DNA from: Bacillota bacterium
GTDB taxonomy: Bacteria; Bacillota; Bacilli; Paenibacillales; NBRC-103111
Assembly (NCBI GenBank): GCA_023386955.1
Contig: JAEWIS010000023.1
Coordinates: 571,907-635,906, forward strand
Direction: 5' to 3'
Length of the DNA: 64,000 bases
A model generated the notes under the pieces. The model made no database searches. It was given only the letters and a program-made list of their open reading frames with translations, and was not told the origin of the DNA. Every line of letters starts with the position of its first letter. Within the stretch, counting starts at the first letter, position 1. Below are positions 54,288 through 62,739 of this stretch, piece by piece. Position numbers and translations under genes: made by a program.

Positions 54288-54782
54288 ATGGAGGATAAAT
54301 GCTGTTGCGGCGGTGCTGCGGTTGCCGACGAGCGGTTAGAGAAAATCAGGCAGACGATTGAAACCTTCAAGCCTATGAAGGGCGCTTTGATCCCGGTGCT
54401 GCATGAGGTGCAGGATTCCTACGGTTACCTGCCGGAGCATGTTCTGGAGATTGTATCCGAGGAATTGAATATTCCGCTTTCCGAAATTTTCGGAGTTGCT
54501 TCCTTTTACCACTTTTTCTCGCTGGAGCCGAAGGGTGAGCACATTATCCGCATCTGCATGGGGACTGCCTGCTACATTAAGGGTGCCCAAGCCATCGTGG
54601 ATACCTTCGCCAAGGAGCTCAAGGTGGAGGTTAACAAAACCACGGAAGACGGCAAGTTCACTCTGGAGGCTACCCGCTGTCTGGGGGCTTGCGGCCTTGC
54701 CCCTGTTTTGACCATCGGTGAAAAGGTATACGGCAAGGTTTCCGCTGTTGACGTCCCAAAAATTCTCAAGGATTACAAATAA
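54288..54782 (+). CDS. hydC: NAD-linked [FeFe]-hydrogenase, NuoE-like [2Fe-2S] subunit
   Basis: A 164-residue thioredoxin-like [2Fe-2S] subunit, homologous to NuoE and to HydC of trimeric hydrogenases. Ligands are in 'ICMGTACYIKGAQA' and 'TRCLGACGLAPVLTI'; 'IFGVASFYHFFSLEPKGEH' is the family signature. The N-terminus carries a cysteine-rich stretch 'EDKCCCGGAAV' that normal NuoE lacks. First gene of hydC-hydB-hydA, 12 bp before hydB, with AGGAGG upstream. Confidence 0.92.
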   Translation: MEDKCCCGGAAVADERLEKIRQTIETFKPMKGALIPVLHEVQDSYGYLPEHVLEIVSEELNIPLSEIFGVASFYHFFSLEPKGEHIIRICMGTACYIKGAQAIVDTFAKELKVEVNKTTEDGKFTLEATRCLGACGLAPVLTIGEKVYGKVSAVDVPKILKDYK

Positions 54783-54794
54783 GGAGGGAATCGT

Positions 54795-56669
54795 ATGAAA
54801 TCCATTCAAGAACTGGAGCTTATCCGTGACAATACGATCGCCCGGGTCGTCCAGCGTCAGGAAAACGGCGGTTCCAGCGTTACCCGTAAGAGCGTTATGA
54901 TCTGCGGCGGCACAGGCTGTACCTCTTCCGACTCCATGCCGATTCTGCATGCGATTGAGCAGGAATTGAAGAACCACGGCATTGAGAATGAAATCGAAAT
55001 CGTCCGTACCGGCTGCTTCGGCCTCTGTGAGCTGGGCCCGGTTGTGATCGTATATCCCGAAGGCGCCTTCTACGCCCGTGTGGAAACCAAGGATGTTCCC
55101 GAGCTGGTGGAGGAGCATCTGCTGAAGGGCAACGTGCTGAAGCGTCTGGTGTATAAGGAAGCTCTGGAGAAGGACGGCAGCATCAAGCCGCTGAACGACG
55201 TCAACTTCTTCAAAAAGCAAATGCGGATCGCACTTCGCAACTGCGGTGTTATTGATCCCGAGAAGATTGAGGAATATATTGCCCGTGACGGTTATAAGGC
55301 GCTGCACAAGGTGCTGGCAACGATGACGCCTGAGGAAGTTATCGCCACCATGAAGCAATCCGGCCTGCGTGGCCGTGGGGGCGGCGGCTTCTCCACCGGG
55401 ATGAAATGGGAATTTGCAGCTAAGCAGTTCAACGAACAAAAGTATATGATCTGTAACGCCGACGAAGGCGACCCCGGCGCATTTATGGACCGCTCCATTC
55501 TGGAGGGTGACCCCCACAGCGTGCTGGAGGCTATGGCTATCGGCGGTTACGCCATCGGCGCCAACCAAGGCTTTATCTATGTTCGTGCCGAATATCCCAT
55601 TGCTGTACAACGCCTGTTCGTAGCGATTCATGAAGCACGGAAGCACGGCTTGCTGGGCAAGGATTTGTTTGGAACTGGCTTTGACTTTGACATTGAGGTC
55701 CGTCTTGGCGCAGGCGCATTCGTGTGCGGTGAAGAAACGGCCCTGATGAACTCCATCGAAGGCAAACGCGGCATGCCCAATCCGAAGCCTCCGTTCCCGG
55801 CGGTAGAGGGTCTGTGGAAGAAACCTTCCGTTATCAATAACGTGGAAACCTACGCCAACATCCCGATGATTATTCTGAAGGGCGCCGAATGGTATTCCAG
55901 TATCGGCACCGAAAAGTCCAAGGGCACCAAGGTATTCGCTCTGGGCGGCAAAATTGTCAACACCGGTCTTGTTGAGGTTCCTATGGGCATCACCCTGCGC
56001 GAGGTTATCTTCGAAATCGGCGGCGGCATTCCCAACGGCAAAAAATTCAAGGCAGTCCAAACCGGCGGACCTTCGGGCGGATGTTTGACCGAAGAGCATC
56101 TGGATTGCAGCATTGACTTTGATAATCTGAACAGTTTGGGTTCCATGATGGGCTCCGGCGGCATGATTATCATGGACGAAGACAACTGTATGGTGGACGT
56201 GGCCCGCTTCTATCTGGACTTTACCCGGGATGAATCCTGCGGCAAGTGTACCCCCTGCCGTGTAGGCACCAAACGTCTGCTGGAAATTCTGGAGAACATC
56301 ACACAAGGTAAAGGCACAGCCGATGATCTGGAAATTCTTGAGGACCTCTCCGAGAATATCAAGAACGCATCCTTGTGCGCTTTAGGCGGCACCGCTCCTA
56401 ACCCGGTTATTTCCACATTGAAGTTCTTCCGCAATGAGTATCTGGCTCACGTAGTGGATCACAAGTGTCCTTCCGGCGTCTGCAAGGATCTTTTGACTTA
56501 CTCCATCGATCCCGACCTGTGCAAAGGCTGCAGCCTCTGTGCCAGAAAATGTCCGGTGAATGCCATTTCCGGCAAGGTGAAGGAGCCGTATCTGCTGGAT
56601 GCATCCGTATGTATCAAGTGCGGATTGTGCTTCGATTCCTGTAAGTTCAAAGCCATCTTGAGAGGATAA
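54795..56669 (+). CDS. hydB: NAD-linked [FeFe]-hydrogenase, NuoF-like NADH/FMN subunit
   Basis: A 624-residue diaphorase subunit. N-terminal thioredoxin-like [2Fe-2S] domain with 'CGGTGCTSSDS' and 'RTGCFGLCELGP'; central NuoF core with FMN/NADH sites 'LRGRGGGGFSTGMKWEF' and 'CNADEGDPGAFMDRSILE', and the [4Fe-4S] site 'ESCGKCTPCRVGTKRL'; C-terminal 2[4Fe-4S] ferredoxin domain 'CKGCSLCARKCPVNAISG' and 'CIKCGLCFDSCKFKAI'. This architecture matches HydB of electron-bifurcating hydrogenases, in which ferredoxin and NADH are oxidised together. GGAGGG precedes the ATG. Confidence 0.93.
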   Translation: MKSIQELELIRDNTIARVVQRQENGGSSVTRKSVMICGGTGCTSSDSMPILHAIEQELKNHGIENEIEIVRTGCFGLCELGPVVIVYPEGAFYARVETKDVPELVEEHLLKGNVLKRLVYKEALEKDGSIKPLNDVNFFKKQMRIALRNCGVIDPEKIEEYIARDGYKALHKVLATMTPEEVIATMKQSGLRGRGGGGFSTGMKWEFAAKQFNEQKYMICNADEGDPGAFMDRSILEGDPHSVLEAMAIGGYAIGANQGFIYVRAEYPIAVQRLFVAIHEARKHGLLGKDLFGTGFDFDIEVRLGAGAFVCGEETALMNSIEGKRGMPNPKPPFPAVEGLWKKPSVINNVETYANIPMIILKGAEWYSSIGTEKSKGTKVFALGGKIVNTGLVEVPMGITLREVIFEIGGGIPNGKKFKAVQTGGPSGGCLTEEHLDCSIDFDNLNSLGSMMGSGGMIIMDEDNCMVDVARFYLDFTRDESCGKCTPCRVGTKRLLEILENITQGKGTADDLEILEDLSENIKNASLCALGGTAPNPVISTLKFFRNEYLAHVVDHKCPSGVCKDLLTYSIDPDLCKGCSLCARKCPVNAISGKVKEPYLLDASVCIKCGLCFDSCKFKAILRG

Positions 56670-56687
56670 GGAAGGGAAGAGGTGACT

Positions 56688-58427
56688 ATGGTGGAAAAAG
56701 TTAAACTTACAATAGACGGCATCGAGATGGAAGTGGACAAAGGCACAACCGTGCTGGAAGCAGCGCGTGATGTGGGAATTGAAATTCCGACCCTTTGCCA
56801 CTTGAAGGGCGTTTGCGAATCCTCCAGCTGCCGCGTTTGCGTAGTGGAGGTGGGTCCCCGCCTGATCGCGTCCTGTACACTGAAGGCTGAGCCCAACATG
56901 AAAATCCAAACCAATACCAAGAAGGTACGGGACGCCCGCAGAACCGTTGTGGAGCTCCTGCTCTCCGACCACAACCGGGAGTGTACCACTTGCAACCGCA
57001 GTGAATCCTGTGAACTGCAATCCGTTTCCAAGGATTTGAACGTCCGTACGATCCGCTTCCAGGGAGCCAAGTCCAAAACCGGCATCGACCATTCCTCTGC
57101 ATCCATCGTACGGGATTCCGAGAAGTGTATCCTCTGCGGACGCTGTATCGGTGCCTGCAGCAATATCCAAACCGTCCATGCCATTGGCTTTGCACACCGC
57201 GGTTTTGAAACCAAGGTGACTACTGCATATGACCGCCCCATCGGGGAAACCAGCTGTGTCAATTGCGGACAATGTATCTCCGCCTGTCCGGTAGGTGCGC
57301 TGACCGAACGCGATAACACCCATGATGTGTGGAAGGCTCTGTCCGACCCGACCAAATATGTGGTGGTGCAGGCTGCTCCTGCCATCCGTGTAGCCTTGGG
57401 CGAGGAGTTCGGCTATCCTATGGGTACCCGTGTCACCGGCAAAATGGTAGCTGCTCTGCGCAAGCTGGGCTTCGACAAGGTGTTCGACACCAACTTCGCC
57501 GCCGACCTGACCATCATGGAAGAAGGAACCGAGCTGATCTCCCGGCTGACCTCCGGCGAAAATCTGCCTTTGATGACCTCCTGCTGTCCGGGCTGGGTGA
57601 AATTCATGGAGCATAATTTCCCGGATATGCTGGATAATCTCTCCACCTGCAAATCCCCCCACCAAATGGAAGGGGCGATGATCAAGTCCTACTTTGCCCA
57701 AAAGGAAGGCGTTGATCCCAAGTCGATCGTCAACGTATCCATCATGCCTTGTACCGCCAAGAAGTTCGAAGGCGAACGCGAGGAGCTGTCCAATGAGGGT
57801 CTCCAGGATGTGGACTATGTCCTAACCACCCGGGAGCTGGCCCAAATGATCAAGGAAGCGGGTATCGACTTCCGCAATCTGACCGGGGATACCTTCGATA
57901 ACCCGTTGGGTCTCGGCTCCGGCGCAGGCGCTATTTTCGGAGCAACCGGCGGTGTGGCGGAAGCGGCTCTGCGTACGGTTTATGAAGTTTTGGCTGGAAA
58001 GGATCTGGACGCCATCGAATATAACGCTGTCCGCGGTCTGGACGGTATTAAGGAGAATGAGCTGGAGCTGCCCAACGGCAAGAAGATCAAAACCGCGGTT
58101 ATCCACGGCTTGGGCAATGCCCGCCAGGTCATGGAGCTGATCCAATCCGGCGAGAAGCATTATGACTTCATCGAGGTGATGGCTTGCCCCGGCGGATGTG
58201 TCACCGGCGGCGGACAGCCTATCGTGAATGCCAAGACCCAAACAGCTGTTAATGTAAAACAAGAGCGGGCCAAGGCAATCTATGAAGAGGATCAATCCCT
58301 GCAATTCCGCAAGTCCCATAAGAATCCGTATATCCAAATGCTGTACTCCGAATTCCTGGGCAAACCCAATGGACATCTTGCCCATGAGCTGCTGCACACG
58401 CATTATGTGAAGCGGGCTAAGCATTAA
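56688..58427 (+). CDS. hydA: [FeFe]-hydrogenase catalytic subunit
   Basis: A 579-residue catalytic subunit. N-terminal NuoG-like region: [2Fe-2S] ('CHLKGVCESSSCRVCVV'), His/Cys [4Fe-4S] ('DHNRECTTCNRSESCELQ'), then two [4Fe-4S] motifs ('CILCGRCIGACS', 'CVNCGQCISACPVGAL'). H-cluster: L1 'TSCCPGW' at 297-303, L2 'MPCTAKKFE' from 353, L3 'MACPGGC' at 498-504, giving ligands C300, C355, C500 and C504, with C299 as the proton-relay cysteine. It lacks the extra C-terminal [2Fe-2S] domain of Thermotoga HydA, like the acetogen enzymes. ATG 56688 is preferred; GTG 56682 is an alternative. It produces or takes up H2 in the cytoplasm. Confidence 0.96.
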   Translation: MVEKVKLTIDGIEMEVDKGTTVLEAARDVGIEIPTLCHLKGVCESSSCRVCVVEVGPRLIASCTLKAEPNMKIQTNTKKVRDARRTVVELLLSDHNRECTTCNRSESCELQSVSKDLNVRTIRFQGAKSKTGIDHSSASIVRDSEKCILCGRCIGACSNIQTVHAIGFAHRGFETKVTTAYDRPIGETSCVNCGQCISACPVGALTERDNTHDVWKALSDPTKYVVVQAAPAIRVALGEEFGYPMGTRVTGKMVAALRKLGFDKVFDTNFAADLTIMEEGTELISRLTSGENLPLMTSCCPGWVKFMEHNFPDMLDNLSTCKSPHQMEGAMIKSYFAQKEGVDPKSIVNVSIMPCTAKKFEGEREELSNEGLQDVDYVLTTRELAQMIKEAGIDFRNLTGDTFDNPLGLGSGAGAIFGATGGVAEAALRTVYEVLAGKDLDAIEYNAVRGLDGIKENELELPNGKKIKTAVIHGLGNARQVMELIQSGEKHYDFIEVMACPGGCVTGGGQPIVNAKTQTAVNVKQERAKAIYEEDQSLQFRKSHKNPYIQMLYSEFLGKPNGHLAHELLHTHYVKRAKH

Positions 58428-58447
58428 GATAATGAACTAACCATCGG

Positions 58448-58473
58448 CCGGTCCTGGAGTGTTCCGGGGCCGG
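58448..58473 (+). other. Hairpin between hydA and the TM1266-like gene
   Basis: 11-bp stem with two G-U pairs (58448-58458 with 58463-58473) and a GTGT loop, no T-run. It may protect the hydCBA message or attenuate read-through to the maturases. Confidence 0.65.
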
Positions 58474-58530
58474 CGGATAAGTCTATACCTAATTGCAAGG
58501 ATGAGTCTAAGCATGAGGGGGAAATCTTGC

Positions 58531-58779
58531 ATGAGCAAGAGAATCGGTGTCATAAATATCATTGTTCAGGAATTTGATGGGGTTGCCAAGGTCAATGCTA
58601 TTCTGCATGACAGCATGGACGTCATTATCGGCAGAATGGGCCTTCCCTATAAAGAACGCGGTATTTCCGCCGTCATCACCCTTGTTGTGGATGCGACATC
58701 AGACGAAATCAGTTCATTAACCGGCAAGCTGGGCAAAATTGAAGGCATCAATGTCAAGTCGGTTATGAATAAGCGTTAG
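58531..58779 (+). CDS. TM1266-like hydrogenase-associated regulator
   Basis: An 82-residue ACT/ferredoxin-like-fold protein annotated in other genomes as putative iron-only hydrogenase system regulator. Sequence 'KRIGVINIIVQEFDGVAKVN', 'DSMDVIIGRMGLPYKERGIS', 'VDATSDEISSLTGKLGKIEG'. Its function is not proved. It sits between the structural and the maturase genes. ATG 58531 with GAGGGGG; an earlier GTG at 58459 falls in the hairpin. Confidence 0.85.
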   Translation: MSKRIGVINIIVQEFDGVAKVNAILHDSMDVIIGRMGLPYKERGISAVITLVVDATSDEISSLTGKLGKIEGINVKSVMNKR

Positions 58780-58781
58780 GC

Positions 58782-58797
58782 CGTGTTAGCAAACACG
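58782..58797. repeat. Small inverted repeat before hydG
   Basis: CGTGTT-AGCA-AACACG, perfect arms. Next to it CACATTGT occurs twice within 20 bp. No T-run. Confidence 0.45.
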
Positions 58798-58907
58798 CTC
58801 TAGCACATTGTCCACCGTCACATTGTTTTCGCAGGGCGTTTGCGGGAGAAAAGCCCATATTATTTCAGGGCAGCGGAGTGTTTTTTTATAGACGGGAGGG
58901 GTTTACC

Positions 58908-60347
58908 ATGGAAGAGGTAAAAACGGAAGAATTGCGGATTTTTCATGCGGATGAGGTAATTCGGGATCATGAGATTGTGGATGCTATCGAGATGGGGAAG
59001 GCACTGGCAGCCGACAGCACCTACATTAACGGACTGTTGGACAAAGCGAGGAGCTGTAGGGGATTAACCCACCAGGAAGCGGCTGTACTGCTGCATGTGA
59101 GGGATGAAGGGATCTGGAGCCGTATTTTTGCGGCAGCCAAGGAAATCAAAGAAAAAATTTACGGCAAGCGCATTGTTATTTTTGCACCATTGTATGTAAG
59201 CAATTATTGTGTCAATAACTGTGATTATTGCGGCTATAAGCATTCCAACACCGACTTCAAACGGCGCAAGCTGACCATGGAGGAATTGGAGAAGGAAGTA
59301 GAGGTACTCCAGTCGCTGGGTCATAAGCGGATTGCCCTGGAAGTAGGGGAGGACCCAAAAAACTGCTCCATGGAGTACATCCTGGAGTGCATCCGCAAAA
59401 TCTATTCCGTGAAGGTCAACAATGGAAGCATCCGCAGAATCAATGTGAATATTGCCGCCACTACAGTGGAGGATTACGAGAAGCTGCGGGATGCCGAGAT
59501 TGGCACCTATATTTTATTTCAGGAATCGTACCATAAACCAACCTACGAAAAACACCATCCCCAAGGACCTAAGCATGACTACAACTGGCATACTACCGCT
59601 ATGCACCGTGCGATGCAGGGCGGGATTGATGATGTGGGTGTAGGTGTTCTGTACGGGCTGTATGACTATAAATTTGAAACCATCGCCATGCTGATGCATG
59701 CCGAACACTTGGAGGAATCCTTCGGTGTGGGGCCCCATACCGTATCAGTGCCAAGAATGCGGGCAGCGGAAGGGGTCAATCTGGATACGTATCCCCATCT
59801 GGTGTCCGACGAGGAGTTTAAGCAGGTTGTTGCTGTTCTCCGGCTTGCTGTACCTTACGCGGGTATGATTCTTTCCACAAGAGAGGAAGCGGGCTTCCGT
59901 GACGAGGTACTGGCTTTGGGCGTGTCCCAGATCAGTGCCGGCTCCTGTACGGGAGTGGGCGGTTATGTGGAGGAATACCGGCTGCATAACCAGGACGAGA
60001 AACCGCAGTTCGAAATCGGCGATCACCGTTCGCCTATGGAAATTGTCAAGAGCCTCTGTAAAGGCGGCTATCTGCCCAGCTATTGCACGGCTTGCTACAG
60101 AGAAGGGCGGACAGGTGACCGGTTTATGCGTTTGGCCAAATCCGGCCAGATCCAGAACGTCTGTGAGCCGAATGCCTTGTTGACCTTTAAGGAGTTCCTG
60201 CTGGATTACGGTGATGAAGAAGCCAAGGAACTGGGCAATCGTGTTATTGAAGAAAGCCTGAAGGGCATCCCCAAGGAAGCGGCCAGAAAAGCGGCTATGT
60301 CCCGGATGGAGCGCATTGAGGCGGGAGAACGGGATTTGAGATTTTAG
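58908..60347 (+). CDS. hydG: [FeFe]-hydrogenase maturase HydG (radical SAM tyrosine lyase)
   Basis: A 479-residue radical SAM protein that cleaves tyrosine to supply CO and CN for the H-cluster. The radical SAM motif is 'YCVNNCDYCGYKHSN' (C-x3-C-x2-C), and the C-terminal auxiliary [4Fe-4S] cluster ligands are in 'CTACYREGRTGDRF' and 'QNVCEPNAL'. This C-terminal motif separates it from ThiH. Start ATG 58908 with GGGAGGG. Followed by a hairpin without T-run (60366-60399) and hydF. Confidence 0.95.
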   Translation: MEEVKTEELRIFHADEVIRDHEIVDAIEMGKALAADSTYINGLLDKARSCRGLTHQEAAVLLHVRDEGIWSRIFAAAKEIKEKIYGKRIVIFAPLYVSNYCVNNCDYCGYKHSNTDFKRRKLTMEELEKEVEVLQSLGHKRIALEVGEDPKNCSMEYILECIRKIYSVKVNNGSIRRINVNIAATTVEDYEKLRDAEIGTYILFQESYHKPTYEKHHPQGPKHDYNWHTTAMHRAMQGGIDDVGVGVLYGLYDYKFETIAMLMHAEHLEESFGVGPHTVSVPRMRAAEGVNLDTYPHLVSDEEFKQVVAVLRLAVPYAGMILSTREEAGFRDEVLALGVSQISAGSCTGVGGYVEEYRLHNQDEKPQFEIGDHRSPMEIVKSLCKGGYLPSYCTACYREGRTGDRFMRLAKSGQIQNVCEPNALLTFKEFLLDYGDEEAKELGNRVIEESLKGIPKEAARKAAMSRMERIEAGERDLRF

Positions 60348-60365
60348 GATAACTGGAAATGGTAT

Positions 60366-60399
60366 ACGGGGCGGTTGGCTGCATACGCAATGGCCCCGT
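60366..60399 (+). other. Hairpin between hydG and hydF
   Basis: ACGGGGC (60366-60372) pairs with GCCCCGT (60393-60399); only TTTA follows, so termination would be partial. Confidence 0.5.
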
Positions 60400-60430
60400 T
60401 TACAATAAACCTCAGATTTTTGCACTCCTG

Positions 60431-60448
60431 AATGTGAAAACATTCACG
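60431..60448. promoter_or_regulatory. FNR/CRP-like palindrome upstream of hydF
   Basis: TGTGA-AAACAT-TCACG (60433-60448); the flanks also form TGAATGT-GAAA-ACATTCA. A TATTTT -10-like sequence at 60469-60474 puts the start point near 60481 and the palindrome centre at about -41. Confidence 0.6.
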
Positions 60449-60497
60449 AAATCTGTCGTAGCTATGCTTATTTTATCCCAGTGGAGGAGTGAGAGTG

Positions 60498-61700
60498 ATG
60501 AGTAAAACGACCTCAGGCAATCGGCTGCATGTTGCCCTGTTTGGCCGGAAGAATATCGGCAAGTCCACATTATTGAATGCGCTTGCAGGAGCGAGTGCTT
60601 CTGCAGTTGCCGATTCTCCGGGCACGACCCAGGAACCTTTGTTTTATCCGATGGAGCTTGACCCTGTAGGTCCCGTTGTACTCATCGATACTGCCGGCTT
60701 CGAGGACAATGAGCATACCGAGCTGGGAGGAATCCGCAGCCGGAAGCTGCTGGAGGTTATGGACCAGACAGATCTGGCCCTCCTGATGTTTATGGATACC
60801 AATGAAGATTACACGCTTGAGAAACGGTGGTACAAGGAATTGGCCAACCGTCATATTCCTGTATTGGGCATCATCAACCGGATTGATGACCGCTATGTGG
60901 ATGCCGAGCCGATCCGGGTGCAATTCGATGAGATACCACTGGTGAAAATCAGCGCCTCCAATCGGGTGAATATTAACAGGGTCAGGCAATCCATCCGACG
61001 GACGGCTCCTTTTGAGTTTGAACGGAATACCATCGTAGGTGATTTGGTTAAGCCGCGGGATCTGGTGCTGCTGGTAACGGAGGATGAGATGAAGGCTCCG
61101 CGTTTCAGGCTGCCGAATATCCACAGCCAGATTATCCGGGATATCCTTGATCAAGGCGCCGCTTCCCTCAGTGTGACGGAGACGGAGCTGGTTCCCACAC
61201 TTGGCTATCTGAACAAGGCGCCGGAGCTCATTATTACCGACCCTGAGCTGCTTGAGGCCGTCTGCGCGGCTGCGCCGCCCTCCAGTACGGTGACAACCTT
61301 CTCCCTTTTGCTGGCCAGACAGAAGGGGAATCTGCAGTTGCTCATCGACGGAGCCAAGGCTGTAGACTCGCTGAAGCCCGGGGACCGGGTTCTGATTGCC
61401 GAGGCCTGCAAAGTCCATGAAACTCAAGGGGAGACTTCGCGAAGCCTGCTGCCGGAGCAGCTGCACCGTAAGGCGGGAGGGGCACTATTGATTGATGTGG
61501 TTTCGGGGCTGGATTTTCCCGCTGACTTGACTCCGTACAAAATGGTTCTCCACTGCAACGCCTGCTCCTTCAGCCGCAAGCAGTTGATGGCACGGATGGC
61601 TAAATCCGAGGCCCAGCGTGTACCGTTTACCAATTACGGGCTTGTCAGCGCTTATCTGAAGGGATTGTTGGACCGGACCTGCCCGGAGGTTGTATATTAA
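60498..61700 (+). CDS. hydF: [FeFe]-hydrogenase maturase HydF (GTPase/scaffold)
   Basis: A 400-residue scaffold GTPase that carries the [2Fe] precursor to HydA. GTPase motifs 'GRKNIGKSTLLNAL' (G1), 'DTAGFED' (G3), 'GIINRIDD' (N/T-K-x-D region), then a dimerisation domain and a C-terminal [4Fe-4S] domain with 'EACKVHETQG' and 'VLHCNACSFSRKQL' ligands. ATG 60498 lies ten bases after GGAGG; GTG 60489 is too close to it. It may have its own promoter under the palindrome at 60431. HydE is absent from the window. Confidence 0.94.
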   Translation: MSKTTSGNRLHVALFGRKNIGKSTLLNALAGASASAVADSPGTTQEPLFYPMELDPVGPVVLIDTAGFEDNEHTELGGIRSRKLLEVMDQTDLALLMFMDTNEDYTLEKRWYKELANRHIPVLGIINRIDDRYVDAEPIRVQFDEIPLVKISASNRVNINRVRQSIRRTAPFEFERNTIVGDLVKPRDLVLLVTEDEMKAPRFRLPNIHSQIIRDILDQGAASLSVTETELVPTLGYLNKAPELIITDPELLEAVCAAAPPSSTVTTFSLLLARQKGNLQLLIDGAKAVDSLKPGDRVLIAEACKVHETQGETSRSLLPEQLHRKAGGALLIDVVSGLDFPADLTPYKMVLHCNACSFSRKQLMARMAKSEAQRVPFTNYGLVSAYLKGLLDRTCPEVVY

Positions 61701-61715
61701 GAGTGTTTTGACGTC

Positions 61716-61757
61716 AAAAAGGATGTGCAGCTGTTTTGTGGCTGCCGTCCTTTTTTT
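61716..61757 (+). terminator. Terminator after hydF
   Basis: AAAAAGGA and GCAGC (61716-61731) pair with GCTGC and TCC(T)n (61741-61755) with a small internal loop, followed by seven T. Confidence 0.85.
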
Positions 61758-61762
61758 CTGAT

Positions 61763-61787
61763 GGACTAGGATCCGGTTGCCTAGTCC
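61763..61787. repeat. Inverted repeat downstream of hydF
   Basis: GGACTAGG (61763-61770) and CCTAGTCC (61780-61787), perfect 8-bp arms, 9-base loop, AGGTTTTT some bases later. Possibly a second, weaker terminator. Confidence 0.5.
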
Positions 61788-61908
61788 GCCAGGTTTTTCT
61801 ATACTGGTTAGGTCAGGACATGAACAGGAAAGACGAATCTTATTTTATGGGATTAAGGATTAATTACATTAAAAATCTAACGCATTTCAAAATGGGGGAA
61901 CCTTTGTT

Positions 61909-62739
61909 ATGAAGTTCGAAAACCGCAGAGCCGTTGTTCTTGGCGTTTTCGGTTTGCTCGTTATTATTGCGGGCTTATCTCATAGTCTCTACTACCTGAC
62001 CGGATTCACCAGGGGCTGGGAACGGGACATTTGGAACATGCTTCAGGTTATTGCCGGACTCCTTATGGCAGGTGTGGGATATTGGATTTTCCGTTGGCGG
62101 AACCGCAAGCTCACAGGCAAAGCCCTGATCCTCCTGCGGGTTGTCCAATCTGCTGTGGTAATAGGCGGGTTAGCCTGCGTTGTTTTACTTATAGCCATTT
62201 GGAGCACCGGGCGGAACAGCGAACCGCAAAAGTCGGACTACCTGCTTATTTTGGGTGCCCGTGTCAAAGGAGAAACCGTTTCGTTGTCCCTCAAGAACCG
62301 TCTGGACCGTGGCTTGGACTATCTGAACCGGTATCCGGAAGCCCGTGCCGTCTTATCGGGCGGTCAAGGTCCTGGAGAAGATTTATCTGAGGCGGAGGCC
62401 ATGAAGCGTTATCTCGTAGCCCGCGGCATACCGGAAAGCCGTCTTATTCTCGAGGCTCGCTCCACGGATACAGCCGAAAATATGCGGTTCAGCAAGGTGG
62501 CTCTGAAGCAGCAGGGAGTGGATCCGGCTATAGCTTCTATTACAGTCGTGACGAATGATTTTCACATGCTCCGTGCCAAAATGCTGGCTAAACGCGCAGG
62601 CTTGCAGGTAACGGGCTATTCCTCCCGGACGCCGGAATATACAATTCCCAAAGCATATACACGGGAATTAGCTGCATACATCAATAGCTTTCTTTTCGAC
62701 AGGCAATTAGAAAATAAGCTGGAAGGCAATCCGTCATGA
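61909..62739 (+). CDS. YdcF family DUF218 membrane protein
   Basis: A 276-residue protein with three N-terminal TM helices (about residues 8-30, 42-62 and 78-100) and a C-terminal DUF218 domain: 'YLLILGARVKGETVSLSLKN', 'AVLSGGQGPGEDLSEAEAMK', 'VTNDFHMLRAKMLAKRAGL'. YdcF-like proteins bind SAM in one report and SanA acts on the envelope; the function is uncertain. It overlaps the next gene by ATGA. Confidence 0.88.
   Translation: MKFENRRAVVLGVFGLLVIIAGLSHSLYYLTGFTRGWERDIWNMLQVIAGLLMAGVGYWIFRWRNRKLTGKALILLRVVQSAVVIGGLACVVLLIAIWSTGRNSEPQKSDYLLILGARVKGETVSLSLKNRLDRGLDYLNRYPEARAVLSGGQGPGEDLSEAEAMKRYLVARGIPESRLILEARSTDTAENMRFSKVALKQQGVDPAIASITVVTNDFHMLRAKMLAKRAGLQVTGYSSRTPEYTIPKAYTRELAAYINSFLFDRQLENKLEGNPS

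Noticed and set aside
54336..58424. Very long minus-strand open frames opposite the hydrogenase genes
   Set aside because: They mirror strongly biased codon use of hydCBA; the plus strand has unmistakable cluster motifs.
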